A stretch of 64,000 nucleotides of DNA from CAVUAN01 sp963739435 (GTDB lineage: Bacteria; Acidobacteriota; Thermoanaerobaculia; UBA5066; Gp7-AA6). Of this stretch, positions 58,816-64,000 are shown in pieces (the stretch's first letter is position 1; each line of letters opens with the position of its first letter). The DNA lies in contig CAVUAN010000008.1 in NCBI GenBank assembly GCA_963739435.1, positions 124,001-188,000 of the forward strand, written 5' to 3'. The position numbers and the translations under genes are program-made. Under the pieces are notes generated by a model that saw only the letters and a list, made by a program, of their open reading frames with translations, made no database searches and was not told the origin of the DNA.

Positions 58816-59234
58816 AGGGTTTCTCGCCCGCGCTGCGACTCCTTCCCTCTCCCCCCGGGAGAGGGCAAGGGTGAGGGGGAAGCAATTGCCTCGGCGATCC
58901 TTTGAAGCACCGCTTCCGTCTTCGTGAGCACATCGTTGTCCCAGAAGCGGATCAGCCGAACGCCTCTCCTCTTGAGATCGCGGGCTCGCCGCTCGTCGCG
59001 TTGCTTCAGCGATGGATCCGCGTGCTGCCCGCCGTCGAGCTCAACCCCGAGGCGCGCCGCCTCGCAATAGAAATCGAGAACGAATCCGCCAATGGGATGC
59101 TGACGCCGGAACTTCGCTCCGGTCAGCTGCCGGCTTCGAAGAGCTCGCCAGAGAGCGCGCTCCGCGTCAGTTGATCGGCGGCGCAGGCGGCGCGAACCAG
59201 CGAGGGCGTCCCGGTAATGGGGAGGATTTGGCAT
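58812..59234 (-). CDS. DUF559 (Vsr-like) endonuclease-domain protein
   Basis: A 140-residue protein with a PD-(D/E)xK nuclease core: RSTDAERALWRALRSRQL, GFVLDFYCEAARLGVELDGG and GGQH residues match the DUF559/Vsr-like fold. ATG 59234 (MPNPPHYRDALAG) is preceded by GAGGGG about nine bases upstream, which is part of the flanking palindromic repeat; an in-frame GTG at 59249 lies within that repeat. The last 20 or so residues (SPSPLPSPGGRGKESQ...) are encoded by the other flanking repeat. Cellular role unknown; see the inverted-repeat element that encloses it. Confidence 0.82.
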   Translation of the reverse strand: MPNPPHYRDALAGSRRLRRRSTDAERALWRALRSRQLTGAKFRRQHPIGGFVLDFYCEAARLGVELDGGQHADPSLKQRDERRARDLKRRGVRLIRFWDNDVLTKTEAVLQRIAEAIASPSPLPSPGGRGKESQRGRETL

Positions 59235-59277
59235 CAGTTCACCCCTCACCCCCGCCCTCTCCCGGGGGGAGAGGGGG
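58845..59277. mobile_element. Inverted-repeat element carrying the DUF559 gene
   Basis: A palindromic repeat at 58845-58880 and its inverted copy at 59242-59277 bracket the nuclease gene. Arms share the CCCTCTCC...GGGAGAGGG core and GGGTGAGGGG inner edge, with the same polarity as the gene-less element at 28383-28501. No target-site duplication is obvious. Confidence 0.65.
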
Positions 59278-61684
59278 TTGGAGAGGCGGTCCCGTAGCCT
59301 TCAAAAAACTCCCGGATGTCTTCTGCCGGCGTGTTGGTCACGAGCTCGTTGGGTGATTCGTCGTACCAGTCGCGCGGAAGGTAGCGGGCGTAGGGCTCCT
59401 CGATGAACCTGCGGCAGATCAGGGCGATGACGCCGCGATCCGTCTCGTTGCGGATCAGGCGCCCTGCCGCCTGGACGACGCGCGTCATCCCCGGCTGCAG
59501 GTACGCGTAGTCGAAGCCCGCCTCCTCGCGCTCGTCGAAATACCGGCGCAGCAGCTCACGCTCGAAGGAGACCTGGGGCAGGGCGGGCGAGACGACGAAG
59601 ACGCCGGTCAAGAGCTCTCCCGGGTAGTCCACTCCCTCGGCGTACATGCCGCCCGAGACGGCGAAGAGAAGGATCCCCTCGGGAGGCGGAGCGGCCAGCG
59701 CCTCGAGGATGCGCCGGCGCTCGAAGTCCGGCAGCTCGGGCCGCTGGACGAGGAGATGCGCCCGCGTTTTCGGCATGACGGCCGCGACCTCCGAGAGGAA
59801 CTTGTAGGACGGGAAGAGGACGAGGTCGTTGCCCGTGTGCGCCTCGGACATCTCCGCGACGACCGACGCGATGCGCCCGTAGTTCTTCTCGCGCGCGGCA
59901 AACGTCGTGCGCACGTGCGGCAGGATCATGACCTTGCGGTTCTCGGGCGGGAAGGGCGGCGGCAGCGACAGGGAGGAGGTGCGGTCCGGGTCGAGACCGA
60001 GGACGCGCTGGAGCGATTCGGCGGGCGAGAGCGTCGCCGACAGCAGGATCGAAGCGTGCGCCGTGGCGAAGATCGGAGCGAGCACCCGGGCCGGGTCGAG
60101 GCAGATCAGGGCGAGGCGGATCCCATTCTCGCGCCGCTCGACGACACACGTGAAGTCGGGGCCCGGCATCGAGAGCACCGCGCAGAATCGCTGGAGGGCA
60201 AAGTGCGCGTCCAGCACCGGGTCGTCCGGCAGGGCCAGGCGCGATTCGCGCTTCCAGGCGAGGTAGGCGAGCAGCCTCGGCTCCCATTCGGCCCGCAGAA
60301 GGAAGAAGGCGTCGGCCGGAGCCAGGACCTCCGCGATGGCGTCGCCCTCCGGCAGCTCGTCGGCCGTGTTCTCGAGGAGCTGGAGGAGATCTTCGACAGA
60401 CGCAGCCAGCTCCGCGAAGATATCGCCGGGCTGGAGGACGAGGCGGTTTCGCAGGTTCTTCCAGTCCTCCTCGAGCAGCTCCGGCGAGTAGATCTGCCGC
60501 ACGCGGTCGGGCAGGTTGTGGGCCTCGTCGACCAGGAGGATCGCGTCCTTCAGCTCATCGCCCTGGAGATGCCGCAGGGCAACCCCCGGCTCGAAGACGT
60601 AGTTGTAGTCGGCCACGATCGCGTCGGCGCGCTGGGCGAGCTCGAGCTGCACCTCGAACGGGCAGACCTCCTCGCGCCGCGCCTCCTCGAAGACGACATC
60701 CGGGCTCTGGTGCGGGTAGGTGTCGCGCAGGCGCGAAAGGATGTCGGAGCGCGCCATCTTCTCCGGGTAGCTCTTGGCGAAGCGGCAGAACTCCTCGTGG
60801 CAGAGGATCTCGTCGTTGGCGCACATCTTTTCCTTGGCGCGCACCTGGAGCGTCGTGAACGCGCGCTCGTTCATGGCCGTGAGCGCGCCGACCGCCATCG
60901 TCTGCTGCAGCGTCTTGGCGGTCAGGAAGACGACCTGCCGACCGGCCGTCAGGCCTTCGATCATGGCGGGGTAGAGGGCCGCGGCGGTCTTGCCCGAGCC
61001 CGTGGGCGCCTCGGCGAGCAGGGTCTCGCCCTGCCGCACGGCCCGGCCGATCGCGTCGATCAGCTTGTCCTGGATGGGCCGGGGCGCCGTGTGCGGGAAG
61101 GGCAGGCGGTCAGCGGCCTTGCGCTTGCGCGCCCGCGAGGCTTCCTGCGCGTACCAGATCCGGAGGAACCGGTGGAGCCGGGCTTCGACGTCCCGGTCGG
61201 CCGTCTCCGTGTCGTAGGGCACGGCAATCGAGACTTCGTCGCCCGACTGGATGTCCACGTAGACGAGGGCGCCGGAGACGTTCGGGTGCCCCAGGCGCCG
61301 CCACAGGTAGCAATAGGCCAGGAGCTGCCGCCTGTCCCGCTCGAAGGCGTAGCCCGATGGCCGCACGCCTTCGACGGAGAGATCCGTGGACTTCATCTCC
61401 TCGATCAGCCACTGCCCCTCGGAGCGCTCGATGCAGCCGTCGAGGCGGCCCGTCAGGACGGCCGTCCAGCTCTCGACAGGGACGCGCGCCTGGAGGTGGA
61501 CCTCGGCGCGGTAGCCCGGAAAGGCCTCGCAGCGGGCAGAGAGCACGCGGGCGTGGATTTCGCTGCCGAGGCCGAGGCGCCGCCAGCCGTCGCCGCGGTC
61601 GAAGCCGACACGCCGGAAGCCCTCGTCCTCGGAGAGCTCGCGCGCGGAGACCTCGAAGACTTTCGTCGCCTCGTCGAATCTCAC
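59246..61684 (-). CDS. XPD/DinG-type helicase with N-terminal Cas4-like nuclease domain
   Basis: An 812-residue protein with an intact frame. Residues about 1-190 contain a PD-(D/E)xK core (LTGRLDGCIERSEGQWLIEE then MKS). The helicase begins PRPIQDKLIDAIGRAV; Walker A is APTGSGKTAA, motif II VDEAHNLPDRVR, and motif VI region QAAGRLIRNETDRG. Four Cys that could hold the XPD-type iron-sulfur cluster lie around 280-335 (MCANDEILCHEEFCRFAK, EVCPFEVQ). It probably acts in DNA repair or replication. The C-terminal SPTPSPPGRGRG and the stop codon come from the repeat at 59242-59277. Confidence 0.88.
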   Translation of the reverse strand: MRFDEATKVFEVSARELSEDEGFRRVGFDRGDGWRRLGLGSEIHARVLSARCEAFPGYRAEVHLQARVPVESWTAVLTGRLDGCIERSEGQWLIEEMKSTDLSVEGVRPSGYAFERDRRQLLAYCYLWRRLGHPNVSGALVYVDIQSGDEVSIAVPYDTETADRDVEARLHRFLRIWYAQEASRARKRKAADRLPFPHTAPRPIQDKLIDAIGRAVRQGETLLAEAPTGSGKTAAALYPAMIEGLTAGRQVVFLTAKTLQQTMAVGALTAMNERAFTTLQVRAKEKMCANDEILCHEEFCRFAKSYPEKMARSDILSRLRDTYPHQSPDVVFEEARREEVCPFEVQLELAQRADAIVADYNYVFEPGVALRHLQGDELKDAILLVDEAHNLPDRVRQIYSPELLEEDWKNLRNRLVLQPGDIFAELAASVEDLLQLLENTADELPEGDAIAEVLAPADAFFLLRAEWEPRLLAYLAWKRESRLALPDDPVLDAHFALQRFCAVLSMPGPDFTCVVERRENGIRLALICLDPARVLAPIFATAHASILLSATLSPAESLQRVLGLDPDRTSSLSLPPPFPPENRKVMILPHVRTTFAAREKNYGRIASVVAEMSEAHTGNDLVLFPSYKFLSEVAAVMPKTRAHLLVQRPELPDFERRRILEALAAPPPEGILLFAVSGGMYAEGVDYPGELLTGVFVVSPALPQVSFERELLRRYFDEREEAGFDYAYLQPGMTRVVQAAGRLIRNETDRGVIALICRRFIEEPYARYLPRDWYDESPNELVTNTPAEDIREFFEGYGTASPTPSPPGRGRG

Positions 61685-61747
61685 GTCAGCTCCGCCCCTT
61701 CAACCTTGAAGCGACGAACGATCTCGTGAAAGGGCAACGATCTCGAT

Positions 61748-61753
61748 TATAAT
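61748..61753 (+). promoter_or_regulatory. -10 box of the dacB promoter (leaderless start)
   Basis: A perfect TATAAT ends six bases before GTG 61760; GTGAAA at 61726-61731 is a weak -35 with a 16-base spacer. Transcription would begin at about the start codon. Confidence 0.55.
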
Positions 61754-61759
61754 TTCGAA

Positions 61760-63262
61760 GTGTTCCGATTCGGCGCATTTCGCAGGGAACTGGTTGCCAT
61801 GCTGGCCGCGTTCCTCCTGGCAGGCTCGCTAGCGGCCAAAGTCCCGCCGAAAGTTCCGCCTGCGAAGATCCTCGCCGTCAAGCAGGATCCGCTCACGGCT
61901 GCGCTGGAGAAGGCGGCCAAAGGTCCGCCCTCGCGCGCTCCGGGTACTTCGATCGAGATCGCCCTGCTCGACACGGGCGAGGTCGTCTACGAGAAGAACG
62001 CCAAGCACCCGGAGGTTCTCGCCTCCGTAACCAAGATGCTCTCGACGGCCGCGGCCCTTCACGAGCTCGGTCCCGACTACAAGTTCAAGACGACGTTCTG
62101 GCGGCGTGGGGACGTGAAGGACGGCCTGCTCGCCGGCTCGCTGCTCGTCGTTGGCGGCGGAGACCCGAACATCTCGGGCAGGTTCTACAACGACGACTTC
62201 AACGCGGTCTTCGACAAGTGGGCTGACGGCTTGAAGCAGGCGGGCATCTCGCGCGTGTCCGGAGACCTCATCGTCAACGCCGCGTTCTTCGACGGCGTCG
62301 GACGCCATCCCGACTGGAAGGCAGGCCAGGAGAACAAGTGGTACCAGGCGCCGACGTCGGCTCTGTCATTCAACGACAATGTCGTGTACGTCTCGATCGG
62401 GCCCGGCGACCGGCCGGGCAGGCCCGCGTCGATCCGGATCGAGCCTGAGAGCGGGCTCTTTCACGCCGTGCCGCTGGCGCGCACGACGGGCATGAGAGGG
62501 AGCGTCCGCGTGGCCGTCACGCGCGAGCCGGGCTCGGACGCCATAGAGGTCTTCGGCCTCGTGCCCTTCCGGCCCGTCAACTGGACGACCCCGATCTCCA
62601 TCGACGACCCGCCTGCTTTCTTCGGCAACGCGCTCTGGAAGCGCCTCGAGGCCGCTGGGATCAAGGTCCTCGGGACCCTGGCGCGCAAGGACGTAAAGGC
62701 CGACTCCTCCTGGCAGCTCGTCGCTCAGACGGAATCGGATCTCGTTCCGACGATTGCGGTCACGAACAAACGCAGCCAGGGCTTCTACGCCGAGCAGGTC
62801 TTCAAGACGCTCGCCGCAGAGAAGGCGGGGCAGGGGAGCTGGGCCGCGGCTATCGAGGTCCAGCGGAAGTTCTTCGCCAGCCTCGGTCTCGATCCGACGC
62901 ACTTCGAGATCCGGGACGGCTCGGGCCTCTCCCCGGAGAACCGGGTCCCGGCCGCCGACATGGTCGCGTTCCTCCGGGCCATGAACGTCTCGCCCGTCGG
63001 CGCCATCTGGCGCTCGACCCTGGCACAGGCCGGCGAGGACGGCTCGACCCTGCACCACAGGATGCTCGAGGCGGCCATGACCGGCCGGGTCCAGGCCAAG
63101 ACCGGCAGCATCAACAGCGTTTCCACCCTGGCCGGCTACGTCCTGGCCAACTCCGGCAAGTCCTACGCCTTCGCGATCCTCCTAAACGGCGGCCGGGTCA
63201 ACGAATACAGCGGCCACGCCTACCAGGACCGCGTAATCCGGGCCTTGGTCAAGAACGGCTAG
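61760..63262 (+). CDS. dacB: D-alanyl-D-alanine carboxypeptidase/endopeptidase (PBP4/DacB family)
   Basis: Periplasmic low-molecular-mass penicillin-binding protein (peptidase family S13) trimming peptidoglycan. Signal peptide: basic FGAFRREL then MLAAFLLAGSLAA. Active-site motifs: SxxK in ASVTKM, SxN-type DGSGLSPENRV, and KTG in AKTGSINSVSTLAGYV. The long insertion between SxxK and SxN is typical of the family. 500 residues; frame intact. GTG 61760 is favoured over ATG 61799 because it supplies the basic n-region of the signal peptide, although it would be leaderless. Confidence 0.9.
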   Translation: MFRFGAFRRELVAMLAAFLLAGSLAAKVPPKVPPAKILAVKQDPLTAALEKAAKGPPSRAPGTSIEIALLDTGEVVYEKNAKHPEVLASVTKMLSTAAALHELGPDYKFKTTFWRRGDVKDGLLAGSLLVVGGGDPNISGRFYNDDFNAVFDKWADGLKQAGISRVSGDLIVNAAFFDGVGRHPDWKAGQENKWYQAPTSALSFNDNVVYVSIGPGDRPGRPASIRIEPESGLFHAVPLARTTGMRGSVRVAVTREPGSDAIEVFGLVPFRPVNWTTPISIDDPPAFFGNALWKRLEAAGIKVLGTLARKDVKADSSWQLVAQTESDLVPTIAVTNKRSQGFYAEQVFKTLAAEKAGQGSWAAAIEVQRKFFASLGLDPTHFEIRDGSGLSPENRVPAADMVAFLRAMNVSPVGAIWRSTLAQAGEDGSTLHHRMLEAAMTGRVQAKTGSINSVSTLAGYVLANSGKSYAFAILLNGGRVNEYSGHAYQDRVIRALVKNG

Positions 63263-63613
63263 CCCCGTCCAAATTCCCCCTAAAAGCCCCTTGACACCAC
63301 TGGGCCGATCTGTGGTCCAATATCCCTGTTTCGTTTTGTGATTCGTTTTGGCTTGGTGGGATTCGCAAAAAACTCAGGTTAGCGCTCCAACTTTTTGAGC
63401 GCGAAGTCCGTTCGCCACAGCCCGCGACGCGCGCGAGCCGTGGCGCTCGGCTGGCTTTGCTTTTTTTGGCTCGGGCATTTCGCCCGCGCCGTTGGCGAAA
63501 GGTGGCCCTGCTTGACAAAAGCTGTCGGCGGCATACCCAGTTAGACTCCCGGGTAGCTACTAACCAACAGATACTAAATCACTTACCGTTCATCTTGATT
63601 GAGATGAAACGGT
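63263..63613. other. Gene-free, AT-richer intergenic region
   Basis: About 350 bases without a credible gene. Contents: a TTGACA at 63291 with no good -10, a GCGCTC/GAGCGC hairpin at about 63386-63405 with T-rich loop, a TTTTTTT run near 63465, another TTGACA at 63512, and an AT-rich stretch 63540-63610. Base composition differs from the rest of the window. Confidence 0.5.
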
Positions 63614-63642
63614 TTGACTTTGTTTTAGGCGGAGAGTAGTCT
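63614..63642 (+). promoter_or_regulatory. Promoter of the last, truncated gene
   Basis: TTGACT (63614-63619), 17-base spacer, TAGTCT (63637-63642). Predicted start about 63649, 22 bases before ATG 63671, which has AAGGA upstream. Confidence 0.55.
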
Positions 63643-63670
63643 TTCGTCAGCTCCCCGAAAGGAACTGGCG

Positions 63671-64000
63671 ATGGAAATACCTGACGACCCCCTTCGTCCA
63701 CAGGATGCAGAGGACCCGTTTGAACTCGAGATTCGATCGGTCTTCCAAGGGACGCTTGGGCTAATCCATCTGGCCTTGGTTTCGCATTACGACATGGAAG
63801 AGCTCGAAGCGATCGAGTTGGAGAAGGATCTTTATGTTTGGTTCGTTCGTTTCTGTATGCGCCCAGGCAACTTTTCGCCGAGGCAATCCCGCGCCTTCCT
63901 GATGGTTGCCTGCTGCCAGTTCGCCCGTGAATACCAGAAGTACTTGGTCGGTACGGGTGTACGCGAATTGGACCAGAAGGTACAGAGACTTCTAGAGCGA
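63671..64000 (+). CDS. Unrecognised protein, 3'-truncated by window
   Basis: The frame is open from ATG 63671 to the last base (110 codons). It starts MEIPDDPLRPQDAEDPFELE and contains an amphipathic helical region with WFVRFCMRPGNFSPRQSRAF and VACCQFAREYQKYLVG. AAGGA lies about nine bases upstream and a good promoter precedes it. Codon use is less GC-rich than its neighbours (for example TTT, CAT, GAA, ATT). I do not recognise the family; a helical DNA- or RNA-polymerase-associated protein is only a guess. Confidence 0.6.
   Translation, partial: MEIPDDPLRPQDAEDPFELEIRSVFQGTLGLIHLALVSHYDMEELEAIELEKDLYVWFVRFCMRPGNFSPRQSRAFLMVACCQFAREYQKYLVGTGVRELDQKVQRLLER

Noticed and set aside
58845..58880. 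Palindromic repeats as simple rho-independent terminators
   Set aside because: No T tract follows the hairpins, copies overlap coding sequence, and a longer flank (GGGTGAGGGG) is conserved beyond the stem.
59756..61729. 657-codon plus-strand frame opposite the helicase
   Set aside because: Shadow of the intact, motif-rich helicase gene on the minus strand.
63291..63323. TTGACA at 63291 as a promoter
   Set aside because: No acceptable -10 hexamer at 16-18 bases; the nearest candidate needs a spacer of 19-21. Left as part of the intergenic description.
63512..63540. TTGACA at 63512 as a second promoter for the last gene
   Set aside because: The matching -10 (TACCCA) is poor and a better promoter lies at 63614-63642.

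Overview
The window is high-GC bacterial DNA (roughly two thirds G+C by eye) packed with housekeeping genes in short, tightly overlapping operons (many ATGA/GTGA stop-start overlaps). The gene set fits an Acidobacteriota chromosome, possibly Thermoanaerobaculia: a secreted VPS10-type beta-propeller protein, FecR-domain protein, bactofilin, matrixin-like secreted protease, MscS channel with a nucleotide-binding domain, RodZ and J-domain/TPR proteins. This placement is inference from gene content; no rRNA is present. I see no prophage, IS transposase or CRISPR array.

Layout. 1-6.6 kb: end of rdgB, a B12-binding mutase subunit and the leucine/isovalerate (liu) degradation genes liuB, liuC, liuD, liuE, with a zinc-ribbon gene on the opposite strand. 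6.7-19.8 kb: response regulator, valS, birA, coaX, a conserved hypothetical, rlmD-like methyltransferase, comEC, miaA, hfq, TPR lipoprotein, pgsA and a glutaredoxin-like protein. 20-28.4 kb: matrixin (minus), tRNA-Gly(CCC), MFS exporter, bactofilin, aldehyde dehydrogenase and a large secreted propeller protein. 28.4-36.6 kb, minus strand: ileS, lspA, lgt, rluD, acpS, MscS channel, thiE. 36.6-43.5 kb: transhydrogenase, FecR/DUF6600-type protein, cyclic-nucleotide-binding protein, def, cysS. 43.5-51.8 kb: an aromatic amino acid operon, aroDE-trpE-trpG-trpD-trpC-trpF-trpB-trpA, preceded by a 17-residue leader peptide with a Trp-Ala-Trp sequence and a strong attenuator hairpin. 51.9-58.4 kb: a HEAT-like protein, RodZ, a conserved hypothetical, J-domain/TPR protein, PP2C phosphatase, secreted protein, LOG-family protein. 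58.3-63.3 kb: NUDIX, a DUF559 endonuclease gene inside an inverted-repeat element, a Cas4-like nuclease/XPD helicase fusion and a DacB-type peptidase. The last 0.7 kb has an unusually AT-rich gap and the start of an unrecognised gene cut by the window edge.

Two cautions apply throughout. First, about half of the genes, including essential ones (valS, ileS, cysS, miaA, trpB), are split by single-base frameshifts while every catalytic motif survives in a neighbouring frame. I treat these as probable sequence errors and give whole-gene extents. Second, several starts look leaderless, so many starts lack a Shine-Dalgarno check.

The most unusual structure is the DUF559 gene at 58812-59234, bracketed by 36-bp inverted palindromic repeats. 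A gene-less copy at 28383-28501 keeps the same termini plus what looks like the mutated DUF559 start region. This resembles a REPIN/transposase arrangement with a Vsr-like nuclease in place of the transposase.
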